The notes: a model not told the origin generated them from the letters alone. DNA of 16,402 nt from Candidatus Omnitrophota bacterium (GCA_013202515.1 JABMRN010000321.1:1-16402), one strand, 5' to 3'; numbered from the stretch's first letter, positions 7,354-15,597 are shown. Numbers and translations are program-made.

Positions 7354-7692
7354 TTAAAGGCTATGGTCGGTAAACGCTGCTACGTTCGGGCAAACAGGCG
7401 CTGCGCTTACAGCAGGTATTACATAACCGTCCGTACCACATGACGGCCACCTTCTGATATATGGCGTCAGAGCCGCAGCTGAAGGCGTATCTGTTCCTGC
7501 CTTGGCATTATCTATCGCCCAAACCTGGATAGCCCCTTCAACCTGCTTTAAGTTAGCTATACAAGCATTTCTAAGCGCTGTCGTCCTTGCCCTCACGAAA
7601 TTAGGAATGGCTATTGCGGCCAATAAACCTATAATAGCGACAACAATCATTATTTCGACCAGCGTAAAACCTTTCCGTCTTTTCCTTTTCAT
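7354..7692 (-). CDS. pilA: Major type IV pilin (probable)
   Basis: A 112-residue prepilin. The short basic leader MKRKRRKG is cut after Gly8, and the mature protein (104 aa) begins FTLVE with the conserved Glu5. A hydrophobic helix to about residue 29 ends in AIPNFVRAR. The small globular part has Cys44, Cys85 and Cys101 and the run IRRWPSCG, YVIPAVS, PVC and DHSL. The start at ATG 7692 is chosen for its strong RBS (GGAGGGG, 7700-7706, spacing 7 nt). The frame opens further up at 7728, but that ATG lies about at or before the transcription start inferred from the promoter at 7733-7761. Promoter, RBS and following terminator all suggest high expression, as for a main fibre subunit. The small size resembles short pseudopilin-like pilins of deep-branching bacteria. 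Confidence 0.93.
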   Translation of the reverse strand: MKRKRRKGFTLVEIMIVVAIIGLLAAIAIPNFVRARTTALRNACIANLKQVEGAIQVWAIDNAKAGTDTPSAAALTPYIRRWPSCGTDGYVIPAVSAAPVCPNVAAFTDHSL

Positions 7693-7732
7693 AGTATATC
7701 CCCTCCTTCCTGCCAGATATGGCTTCATTATA

Positions 7733-7761
7733 AATATATCATATTTATGGGTCTAAGTCAA
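7733..7761 (-). promoter_or_regulatory. Sigma70-type promoter of the major pilin gene
   Basis: On the minus strand TTGACT (7756-7761, 5/6 to consensus) is followed after 17 nt by TATATT (7733-7738, 5/6). The expected start near 7726 gives a leader of about 34 nt carrying the GGAGGGG RBS. This is the best promoter match in the window. It separates the pilin block from the upstream pilC gene, where no terminator is visible, so pilin transcription may be partly additive with read-through. Confidence 0.65.
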
Positions 7762-7817
7762 GGCAGGGCAGCATTGCGCCCGTTTTTAGCTAATTTGCCC
7801 ATACTTCATGCCTGGCA

Positions 7818-9037
7818 TTAGAGCGATATTATCTCGGACATTCGGAATATGGGTAAAAACATGCATATGACAATAGTCCCTATAATAATACCCAGAAATG
7901 CTATTATAAGCGGTTCGATCATGCTCGTTAAACCGCTTACAGAGGCATCAACCTGGGCATCGTAGAATTCCGACACCTTACTAAGCATCTTTTCCAATTC
8001 GCCTGATTTTTCACCCGCTGACACCATTCTTGTAACCATAGGGGGAAATATCTTGCTTCTGGCAAGAGGCTCTGCTATATTTTCGCCATCCCGCACATTT
8101 ATCTTAACATCTTCAACGGCCTTTTCCACTACCATATTGCCGGAAGTCTTTCCCACAATATCCAGAGAGCTAAGTATGGGAACGCCGCTTTTTATCAATG
8201 TGGAAAATGTTCTAGTAAACTTGCTTATTGCAACTTTCCTCATCAGTGGCCCAAAAACGGGTAGCTTTAGCTTTAACCTATCAAGGAAGAACCTCCCCTT
8301 CTCTGTCTTTGCGGCTCTTGCAATAGCAAAAATCAGCAACCCCACTAATATCAGTCCGATAAAAAAATACCTTCTTACAAAATCGCTAACATTGATCAGC
8401 ATCTGTGTAGGCATCGGAAGCGCCGCACCAAAACCTGCGTATATATCTTTAAAAACTGGGATGACCTTTATTATCAAAAGCAATGTCACGACGATTGCCA
8501 TAGTCATTACAACTATGGGATAAATGAGGGCGCTTCGAATTTTTTTCTGCAGATTTGATGTTTTTTCAAGATAGGTTGCTAGCCTGTCCAGTATTTCGTC
8601 CAACGTACCGGAAGTTTCACCAGCCCTAACCATATTGACGAAAAGTGCTGAAAACACCCTTTTTTCTTTGGCAATTGCCTCTGAAAACGATGACCCAGCC
8701 TCAATTTCATCACGAATATTAATAATTACATCTTTAAAAAAGGTTTCTCCATCTGTTCGCCCAACATATCAAGAACGTTGACTAGCGGAATGCCGGCTTC
8801 TACCATCGTGGCAAGCTGCCTTGAAAAGACTACGAGATCATCGATGCGCACTTTTTTAGAAACGAAAATTTTGCCGCCCGAGAGAATAGAAGCAGCTTTC
8901 TTCGTCTCATCAAGAAGAATTATTGTAAGATCCTTCTTTCTTAATATAGCGATAGCGCTTTTCTTATTCTCGGCTTGGATTGTCCCAGAAACTTTACTGC
9001 CCTCTTTGTTTTTTGCAACATATTTGAACTCCAGCAC
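7818..9037 (-). CDS. pilC: Type IV pilus platform protein PilC (GspF family), interrupted by a -1 frameshift
   Basis: Two abutting frames encode one GspF-family inner-membrane platform protein. The first, from GTG 9037 (RBS GGAG, 7 nt spacing), gives 103 residues including FSRQLATMVEAGIPLVNVLDML and stops at 8726-8728. The rest lies in the -1 frame. Joining the frames at the 8735-8741 heptamer restores ME-KPFFKDVIINIRDEIEAG and then SALFVNMVRAGETSG, with no stop in between and a total of 406 residues, the normal PilC length. Two repeated cytoplasmic four-helix domains (about 67-190 and 270-395; second copy FTRTFSTLIKSGVPIL, MVTRMVSAGEKSGEL) and three membrane segments are present. Everything else is intact. 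The break is a programmed frameshift, transcriptional slippage or a one-base homopolymer error. PilC transmits the work of the PilB and PilT motors to the pilins. Confidence 0.9.
8735..8741 (-). other. Candidate -1 slippery heptamer U_UUU_UUA in pilC
   Basis: Zero-frame codons are CCU UUU UUA AAG AUG UAA. The heptamer U_UUU_UUA has exactly the X_XXY_YYZ phasing needed for tandem -1 slippage. Moving back one base gives Phe-Phe-Lys-Asp and re-enters the correct PilC frame with no residue gained or lost relative to the family. A GGAG lies 5 nt upstream (8747-8750). That is closer than in well-studied -1 sites such as dnaX (about 10 nt). I find no convincing stem 5-9 nt downstream; a weak GAUGA/UCAUC stem begins over 20 nt away. 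The run of six T could equally be a collapsed seven-base homopolymer. Confidence 0.45.
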
Positions 9038-9052
9038 GGCTTTCTCCTTATT

Positions 9053-10768
9053 TTAATCTTCCGAAGTGATCCTAAGAACTTCCCCGAGAGTCGTTAAGCC
9101 CATCTCAAACTTCTTTAGGGCATTTTCGCGCATTGTCCCCATGCCCTTTGATATGGCATAATTCTTTATTTTATCTGCCGAGGTCCTTTCTAAAATAAGC
9201 TTCCTAATGTTATCATCCACAATAAAGGTTTCAAGAGTACCCATGCGGCCAAGATATCCTGTATCATTGCATCGCCTGCATCCTGATCCAGCATAGAACT
9301 TCAATTTTTTCGATCTTTCTGCAAGACTCTTATCAATCCTTTCAAGCGCCACCTTAGGAATTTGAACTTCCTTCTTGCAGTAAGGACAAATTTTCCTACA
9401 CAATCTCTGCGCAGCAGTCATGATTACGCTGGAGGCAATTAGGAAAGGTTCAACACCCATGTCTATGAGCCTGGTAACAGCACTTGGCGCATCGTTTGTA
9501 TGCAACGTGCTAAAAACCAACTGGCCTGTAAGAGAAGCCTTGATCGCTACATCGGCTGTTTCGAAATCTCTTATCTCCCCTACCATGACAATGTCGGGAC
9601 TTTGCCGTAGCAAAGACTTGAGACCGTTAGCAAACGTTAATCCTATTTCAGGTTTTGCTTGCACCTGCGTGATCCCTTCAAGCTGATATTCGACTGGGTC
9701 TTCTATTGTAACGATGTTTCTATCAGGTGTATTGAGCTTATTTAATATTGAATAGAGCGTTGTGGATTTACCGCTTCCAGTGGGGCCAGTAATAAGTATC
9801 ATTCCATAAGGTCTTTTGAGAGCTGTCTTAAATTTTTCAAGCGGTTCTGGTAAAAATCCCAGTTTTTCAAGTCCTATTTCAAGAGAGGATCTGTCAAGGG
9901 CTCTTAGTACGATTTTGTTGCCAAAGGCAATCGGCAGCACGGAAACCCTGAAATCAACATCCCTGTCCTTAAACTTAATCTTAAACCTTCCGTCCTGAGG
10001 AAGTCGGGTTTCTGTAATATCCAACCTTGACATGATCTTTACCCTTGCAATAATTGCATTCTGATTTGATTTTGGAAGATTCAACGCCTCCTGAAGTTGG
10101 CCGTCTACGCGATATCTTACCCTTAGGGATCTTTCCTGGGGCTCTATGTGAATATCGCTCGCTCTCTTGTTAAGGGCCTCGTTTAGAATCATGCTGACAA
10201 CTTTTACGATTGGGGCTTTCTTGCTTTCTACGGTTATCTCGCTTATGTCAATCTGATCTTCCTCGTCAATGACTTCGATATCTCCGACAGACTCCCCTTC
10301 CTTAATAATTTTGGAAATATCTGCTTCTGATGTCACCCCGTAATACTGCGTGATTGCGTTTTCAATATCTTGCTGCGAAGCGATTACTATATCTATAAAG
10401 AAATGCGTAAGCTCCTTTATGTCATCCATCGCCATTATGTTTGTGGGATCAGCCATAGCAACCGTCAACCTGTTCGCAAGTTTTGAAATCGGAATAAGTT
10501 TATATTGTCTAGCTATTTTTTCAGGAATAAATTTTATAAGATCATGATCTATCTTATACTTGGCAAGTTTTATCGGGGGGATGTTTAATTGCTGACTCAG
10601 GAAGATCATGAGATCGTCGTACGAAATATAACCCAAACCGACAAGTATTTTCCCGAGATTACCACCTTTACGCTGCTGTATACTAATTGCTTTATCCAGA
10701 TGTTCTTTTTTTAAGACATCTGCTTTTTTCAATGACTCTATTAATTTATCTTTCAGGGATTTCTGCAT
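9053..10768 (-). CDS. pilB: Type IV pilus extension ATPase, PilB-type (second of two)
   Basis: A 571-residue hexameric motor ATPase of the GspE/PilB family. An N-terminal MshEN domain (about 5-143) is followed by an acidic linker (about 145-180), the N2 domain with a canonical ASDIHIEP (203-210), and the RecA-like core. Core motifs are Walker A GPTGSGKST (328-336, K334), the Asp box IEDPVEYQL, Walker B with catalytic Glu398 in IVMVGEIRD, and His box STLHTND (420-426). A zinc-binding tetracysteine is present (C461, C464, C497, C500). All catalytic motifs are standard except RQSPDI where most family members have RQDPDI. It lies 15 nt upstream of pilC, the usual PilB partner, so this copy is the better candidate for the main extension motor. 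Confidence 0.95.
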   Translation of the reverse strand: MQKSLKDKLIESLKKADVLKKEHLDKAISIQQRKGGNLGKILVGLGYISYDDLMIFLSQQLNIPPIKLAKYKIDHDLIKFIPEKIARQYKLIPISKLANRLTVAMADPTNIMAMDDIKELTHFFIDIVIASQQDIENAITQYYGVTSEADISKIIKEGESVGDIEVIDEEDQIDISEITVESKKAPIVKVVSMILNEALNKRASDIHIEPQERSLRVRYRVDGQLQEALNLPKSNQNAIIARVKIMSRLDITETRLPQDGRFKIKFKDRDVDFRVSVLPIAFGNKIVLRALDRSSLEIGLEKLGFLPEPLEKFKTALKRPYGMILITGPTGSGKSTTLYSILNKLNTPDRNIVTIEDPVEYQLEGITQVQAKPEIGLTFANGLKSLLRQSPDIVMVGEIRDFETADVAIKASLTGQLVFSTLHTNDAPSAVTRLIDMGVEPFLIASSVIMTAAQRLCRKICPYCKKEVQIPKVALERIDKSLAERSKKLKFYAGSGCRRCNDTGYLGRMGTLETFIVDDNIRKLILERTSADKIKNYAISKGMGTMRENALKKFEMGLTTLGEVLRITSED

Positions 10769-10810
10769 TCTTGCCTATAAAGTTTCAATAAAATTCGGCG
10801 AACACCACTA

Positions 10811-12547
10811 TTAGTCCGGTATATCCTGATCGCCGACCGTAACCCTTAAAATTTCCTCTAACGTTGTTTCCCCTGCCAGAACCTTGCCCAGACCATTTTG
10901 TCGCAACGTTACCATTCCTTCTTTGCGGGCCGTTGCCACGATCTCACTCTCCTGGGCCTTGTGCAGTATCAAATCTCTTACTGCAGGCGTCAGGAGGAGG
11001 GTTTCAATCAATCCAACGCGTCCTTTGTATCCCGTATTCTGACATGCCTTGCAGCCTCTTCCTCGATAAAGGATCATCTTGCCCTTTGACTTGAATTCTA
11101 ACTTTTCCACCATGGCCTTATCTAGAGAATATGGTTCTTTGCAATTACTGCAGATTTTTCTAACAAGTCTCTCGGCACCAACTAAAAGAAGGCTCGAGGT
11201 AATCAAAAATGGTTCGACACCCATGTTTAATAGTCTCACGACTGAACCACTCGCAGTTGTTGTATGAAGCGTACTCAAAACTAGATGCCCGGTCAAAGCA
11301 CTCTTTATGGCTATATCAACAGTCTCAAAATCACGTATTTCACCGATCATTATTATATCCGGATCCTGCCTTAAAATAGATCTTAAGGCAGCGGAAAAGG
11401 TCAGCCCAATGTCATGTCTTACGCTAACCTGGTTTATTCCGCGTAATTGATATTCTACGGGGTCTTCAACAGTAATGATGTTCTTTTCAGGCGAATCGAT
11501 ATGCTTTAAAATTGAATACAGCGTAGTTGTTTTACCGCAACCTGTTGGTCCACAAATTAGAATCATTCCATGAGGCCTCTGGGAAATCTTTTTCATGTCC
11601 AGAAGAGGCTTCTTTTCAAAACCAAGGCTATCCAGGTTAAGCATGGCTTGGTTTTTATCTAGTATTCTAAGAGCGGCCTTTTCTCCAACACTAGAAGGAA
11701 TTACAGAAATCCTAAAATCGATCTCGCGATTCTCAACCTTTACCTTGAAGCGGCCATCTTGAGGTAGTCGCCTTTCGGCTATATTTAGCCCTGCCATAAC
11801 TTTTAATCGGGAAATAAGAGCGCTATGCAGGCTCTTGGGCGGCTTCCTGCCCTCAATAAAAACACCGTCAATTCGATACCTCACCCTCGATTCCCGCTCA
11901 AGTGGTTCAATGAGAATATCGCTTGCCCTTATCTTGACGCCCTCTGCAAGCAGTAAATTAGTGAGCTTTACAACCGGTGCGTCCTGCGTCAATCTAAGCA
12001 GGTCAGCTTTATTATACTCAGACTCCCCCGTCTCCTCTAAAAGACTTATATCCGCGCTATCCTTCATACCCTCGACTATTTTTTCAATGGCATCGTGTGC
12101 ATGACCTTCATAGTAATCAGCAATTGCGTCGTTTATATCCGCCTCATTTGTTATGACGGGACCTATGTCAAAACCCGTAATTGTCTTTATGTCATCAATA
12201 GCAAGCACATTTAAGGGATCAGCCATTGCAATGGTAAGAACGTTGCCCATCTTGGACACGGGAATTATTCTGTATTGTTTAACAATCTTTTTGGAGAGAA
12301 GTTTTAAAATGTCGGGTTTAATTTTATAGCGAGACAGGTCTATAGGGGGAAATCCCAACTCCTGGCTGAGGGCTACTGTTAGATCTTGCCTCGAAACAAG
12401 ACCCATGCCCACCAGTATATCGCTTACCTTGCCGCCCTTCTTCTTATGAAGCTCCAGGGCCTTATTTATATCATTTTTTGACAGAAGTTTTTTTTCTACG
12501 AGTATCTTGACAATGCGGTCGCGTAAAGATAATGCGCCGTCTTCCAC
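10811..12547 (-). CDS. PilB/GspE-type ATPase, divergent paralogue (first of two)
   Basis: A 578-residue paralogue of the following ATPase, with the same order: MshEN domain (about 5-146), linker, N2 domain and RecA core. Walker A is GPTGCGKTT (333-341, K339), Walker B has Glu403 (IIMIGEIRD), and the tetracysteine is kept (C466, C469, C499, C502). ATP hydrolysis is therefore plausible. Two signature segments differ from the family. ASDIHIEP has Leu212 in place of His (codon CTC at 11912-11914). The His box reads LHTTTASGS instead of LHTND-A. It starts at a GTG whose first base is the last base of the preceding TAG stop (TAGTG), with GGGAGAG as RBS, so it is coupled to the solo MshEN gene. It may form a mixed ring with PilB or power a second system. 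Confidence 0.92.
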   Translation of the reverse strand: MEDGALSLRDRIVKILVEKKLLSKNDINKALELHKKKGGKVSDILVGMGLVSRQDLTVALSQELGFPPIDLSRYKIKPDILKLLSKKIVKQYRIIPVSKMGNVLTIAMADPLNVLAIDDIKTITGFDIGPVITNEADINDAIADYYEGHAHDAIEKIVEGMKDSADISLLEETGESEYNKADLLRLTQDAPVVKLTNLLLAEGVKIRASDILIEPLERESRVRYRIDGVFIEGRKPPKSLHSALISRLKVMAGLNIAERRLPQDGRFKVKVENREIDFRISVIPSSVGEKAALRILDKNQAMLNLDSLGFEKKPLLDMKKISQRPHGMILICGPTGCGKTTTLYSILKHIDSPEKNIITVEDPVEYQLRGINQVSVRHDIGLTFSAALRSILRQDPDIIMIGEIRDFETVDIAIKSALTGHLVLSTLHTTTASGSVVRLLNMGVEPFLITSSLLLVGAERLVRKICSNCKEPYSLDKAMVEKLEFKSKGKMILYRGRGCKACQNTGYKGRVGLIETLLLTPAVRDLILHKAQESEIVATARKEGMVTLRQNGLGKVLAGETTLEEILRVTVGDQDIPD

Positions 12548-13020
12548 TATTCGGACTCTCCCTTTTTGGATGGCTTTTTACTGGGGTAGCATTTTTGGAT
12601 AATGCTTTCAATATCGGTTGATGTGCTAACAAAGGCCTGGACTTTGGAGTTAGTGAGAAGCTCTATATCCTCGATGGCTTGTATATTGAGGGGATTACAC
12701 ATCGCAACAGTAAGCATATTCCCGAGTTTGTCGATGGCTACAAGGCCGTATTGCTTTGCGACGTTAAAAGGAATAATCTTAACAACTTCCTTATTAAAAT
12801 CATAATTATCTAGCGGTAGGTATGGATATCCATATTGAACAGTTATTGCATGAGCAATCTGCTCTTCGTTTACGTACCCAAGGGAAACAAGAATTTGCCC
12901 AATTAGTCCGCCGCGTTCCTTCTGAATCTCAAGGGCCTTTTCTAGTTGATCAGGTGTAATGAGCTTGCGCTCAAGTAGCACTTGCCCAAGCGGCTTTGTT
13001 GATATTCTTCTGATTGCCAT
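12547..13020 (-). CDS. Stand-alone MshEN (GspE N-terminal) domain protein
   Basis: A 157-residue protein made only of the domain that starts the two ATPases downstream. Two helical MshEN motifs are visible (about 10-33, PLGQVLLERKLITPDQLEKALEIQ; about 39-62, LIGQILVSLGYVNEEQ). The C-terminal part LPLDNYDF, IIPFNVAKQYGLVAI, LTVAMCNPLNIQAIEDIE and TDIESIIQKCY ends where the domain ends in the ATPases, followed by a Lys/Ser-rich tail. There is no ATPase core. MshEN domains in some MshE and PilB proteins bind c-di-GMP; here the leading Arg of RLG is Pro (motif 1) or Leu-Ile (motif 2), so binding is uncertain. RBS AAGGGGAG lies 4 nt before the ATG. Its tight coupling to the ATPase gene suggests a regulatory or adaptor subunit of the motor. 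Confidence 0.9.
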   Translation of the reverse strand: MAIRRISTKPLGQVLLERKLITPDQLEKALEIQKERGGLIGQILVSLGYVNEEQIAHAITVQYGYPYLPLDNYDFNKEVVKIIPFNVAKQYGLVAIDKLGNMLTVAMCNPLNIQAIEDIELLTNSKVQAFVSTSTDIESIIQKCYPSKKPSKKGESE

Positions 13021-13052
13021 TCATCTCCCCTTATAGACAAGAAAAAAAGTAA

Positions 13053-14120
13053 TTATATGGCAGTGATAAGTTTCTCAAGCTCAGCCGGATAAATACTCCT
13101 AAGAATCGCATCATCGCGGGAAATAATACCCTTGTTACATAACTCACCGAGCGTCTGATTCATGGTTCGCATTCCTGCTTTCTGCGATGTCTGAATAGTT
13201 GAATATATCTGATGCGCCTTTGACTCGCGAATCATACTCCTAATAGCAGGAGTACTCACCAATACCTCTGTGGCAAGGACTCTGCCCTTTCCGCCTTTCT
13301 TTGGAATTAACTGCTGAGAAATCACTCCCAAGAGAACAAAGGAAAGCTGTGTCCGAATCTGCTGCTGTTGGTGCGCAGGAAAAACGTCTATTACCCTGTT
13401 GACCGTTTGCATGCAATCGGATGTGTGAAGTGTTGCAAATACCAAATGTCCCGTCTCTGCAATAATAAGTGCCGCTTCAATTGTCTCAAGATCTCTCATC
13501 TCGCCGATAAGGATGATATCAGGGTCCTGTCTCAAAACATGCTTGAGGGATGCCCCAAATGAATGGGTGTCGCTATAAACCTCTCGCTGGTCTACGACAC
13601 ATTTTTTGTTTTTATGGACAAACTCTATTGGATCCTCGACAGTTATGATATGCGCATCTTTCCTTGAATTTATATAATCGACCATGGAGGCAAGGCTAGT
13701 TGACTTTCCGCTTCCGGTTGCCCCGGTCACGAGCACAAGCCCTTTAGACATATGGCAGAACTGCTCGACAACTTTTATGGGAAGGCCACATTTTTCAAAG
13801 CTCCTTATCTCAAAGGGGATCAATCTTATGGCACAGCCAACAAAGGAGCGTTGCTTAAAAACATTAACTCTGTAGCGTGCAACATTCTCTATGCCAAAGG
13901 AAAAATCCAATTCCCAATCTCTTTCAAACATTTCGATTTGCTCTTTTGTGAGCAACGAATAAGCTGTCTTCTTTGCCTCTTCGGCGGAAAGCGGCTTACT
14001 ACCGATGGGCACTAATTTTTCGTCAATTCGATAATGCAGGGGCGAATTAGCCGTTATGTGCAGGTCGGATGCATTCTCCTCAACCATTTTCTTAAGTAGT
14101 TCTATTACGTCCTTCGCCAT
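13053..14120 (-). CDS. pilT: Type IV pilus retraction ATPase PilT
   Basis: A 355-residue cytoplasmic hexameric ATPase that drives pilus retraction. The N-terminal PAS-like domain contains ASDLHI (17-22). Core motifs are Walker A GATGSGKS (133-140), the Asp box EDPIEFVH (162-169), Walker B with Glu207 in IILIGEMRD, His box LHTSD (231-235), and the PilT hallmark AIRSMIRE (292-299; AIRNLIRE in most relatives). Length is typical of PilT, and the lack of an MshEN domain separates it from the PilB copies. The ATG follows the GGDEF gene by 10 nt, and its RBS (GAGGAGG) overlaps that stop region. PilU is an alternative, but the AIR-x-IRE motif and the presence of a single copy favour PilT. Confidence 0.96.
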   Translation of the reverse strand: MAKDVIELLKKMVEENASDLHITANSPLHYRIDEKLVPIGSKPLSAEEAKKTAYSLLTKEQIEMFERDWELDFSFGIENVARYRVNVFKQRSFVGCAIRLIPFEIRSFEKCGLPIKVVEQFCHMSKGLVLVTGATGSGKSTSLASMVDYINSRKDAHIITVEDPIEFVHKNKKCVVDQREVYSDTHSFGASLKHVLRQDPDIILIGEMRDLETIEAALIIAETGHLVFATLHTSDCMQTVNRVIDVFPAHQQQQIRTQLSFVLLGVISQQLIPKKGGKGRVLATEVLVSTPAIRSMIRESKAHQIYSTIQTSQKAGMRTMNQTLGELCNKGIISRDDAILRSIYPAELEKLITAI

Positions 14121-14130
14121 TGGAACCTCC

Positions 14131-15546
14131 TCACATCACAACCTTATTTTTTCCGTTGACCTTTGCCTTCTTAACAGATTCAAATGCCTTAGCCATAAGC
14201 TCATCGGAAGTAGAGCCATCCAACGGATTTTCGCTTACACCGATACTGACCGTCAAGGTATCCTTTTTGTCATCGGATACCGCTAAGCAAGATATATCCT
14301 TTCTTAACTTTTCGGCTACATCTGATGCCGATCTCTTATTTTTTTCTGGAAGAAGAAGAGCGAATTCATCGTCGCCTATCCTTGCAGCTTTGTCTATTGG
14401 ACCAAGGCATGCCTTAAGCACCTCTGAGATCTTTTTCAGTGCGCTTTCAGCTACAAGCTGACCACGCTTGTTCCTGAACTCATTGAAATCGTCTATGTTA
14501 ATAACAACGAAAGAACACGGACGCTGATAAAGCATAGCCCTTCCTATTTCTTCATTTAAGCGAGGTCTGATAAAATTCCTATTATAGAGGCCTGTAAGTT
14601 CGTCTTTTATTGAAAGTGATGCAGCCTTTCTGAGAAGCATGTCATTCTCGACAGCTATTGAAAGCTGCTTTGCAAAAACCTTTATTGTATCTATGTCTTC
14701 GTTGGTATAGGCAAAGTCCTTAATACGATTTCCCATAAGAAGTAATCCCCGGCAGATATTTCCTGTATAAAGAGGTATTATAACTACATTCATGATCTTT
14801 GTCTGATTCCTAAAGGTATGACCCGCAGACCCATGCGGCGTGGAACTATCTATAACAACAATCTTCTTTTTTTGACCAATCATCCCGAGAAATCCATCGC
14901 CTAGCCTGATTTTAATCCCGAGCAATTCACTATCATACACGTTGCTGTTCGCACTCATCGAAAATTCATCGATCTTATCCTTTGGCAAATAGGCGACGGC
15001 AAAGCCATTGTCGTAAAAGTGAGAGAGTTTTTCAAGTGCCACATCCAGAACCCTATTAAGATCAGCTGCGTTCGAAATCAGATCCCCAATTTGCAGCAGG
15101 TTTGACAATGCGAGCATCTTGCGCTGTATTTCAAAGTTTATCTCCCTGGTCTTCTCTCCGTAGTCCCTCAATTCCTGGATATTGTCTTTGATTCGTCTCG
15201 ATAAAAGGTTGATTGAAGTTCCCAATTCTCCAATTTCGTCCTCAGTGGCTATGTGTATCTTTCTATCGAAATCCCCGCTAGCAATAATTTTAGCTTCTAT
15301 GGACATATCAATGACTGGTTCCACGAGGGTTTTTGCCAATATCAGTCCCAACCAGGCAATGATTATAGAAAGCAGAACGACAACGCTTATTTGAGCAACC
15401 GAAACACTCTCCTGTACGAATACATAATTCGAGACAAGGTAGACGAGCACCAGAAGAGGAATGATAGACATCAGCGTAAAAGCTATTAAAAGCTTATATC
15501 TAAGCCCCTGAGGAATAAGCGAGAGTTTTCTTAAAAAACTTGCCAT
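14131..15546 (-). CDS. Membrane HAMP-GAF-GGDEF protein with degenerate diguanylate cyclase site
   Basis: A 471-residue inner-membrane protein. Two transmembrane helices (about 18-38 and 50-72) are joined by a loop of only about 11 residues, so there is no periplasmic sensor. Then come HAMP (about 70-122), a coiled linker, a GAF-like domain (about 155-303) and a GGDEF domain (313-468, opening with DELTGLYNRNF). The active site is altered. The signature is GDDEF (391-395). The first metal Asp of DIDxFK is Asn350, the guanine-binding Asn of the ND pair is Arg358, and the following GD is AE (E367). The inhibitory RxxD is also absent (GPID). Cyclase activity is therefore unlikely; it may be a nucleotide-sensing or structural regulator. 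It starts the operon that continues with pilT, after a promoter at 15598-15626 and a GGGGGTGGG RBS. Confidence 0.9.
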   Translation of the reverse strand: MASFLRKLSLIPQGLRYKLLIAFTLMSIIPLLVLVYLVSNYVFVQESVSVAQISVVVLLSIIIAWLGLILAKTLVEPVIDMSIEAKIIASGDFDRKIHIATEDEIGELGTSINLLSRRIKDNIQELRDYGEKTREINFEIQRKMLALSNLLQIGDLISNAADLNRVLDVALEKLSHFYDNGFAVAYLPKDKIDEFSMSANSNVYDSELLGIKIRLGDGFLGMIGQKKKIVVIDSSTPHGSAGHTFRNQTKIMNVVIIPLYTGNICRGLLLMGNRIKDFAYTNEDIDTIKVFAKQLSIAVENDMLLRKAASLSIKDELTGLYNRNFIRPRLNEEIGRAMLYQRPCSFVVINIDDFNEFRNKRGQLVAESALKKISEVLKACLGPIDKAARIGDDEFALLLPEKNKRSASDVAEKLRKDISCLAVSDDKKDTLTVSIGVSENPLDGSTSDELMAKAFESVKKAKVNGKNKVVM

Positions 15547-15597
15547 AACCCACCCCCATTAATTTAAAAATATTTTGATACGATATGCAATAAGATT

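Noticed and set aside
7693..7728. Longer pilin start at ATG 7728
   Set aside because: It would add a non-pilin leader of 12 residues, lies about at the inferred transcription start, and lacks the strong RBS that precedes ATG 7692.
8053..8523. 156-codon open frame on the plus strand opposite pilC
   Set aside because: It is a shadow of the conserved PilC coding frame, with Ser/Thr/Ile-rich low-information translation and no recognisable motif.
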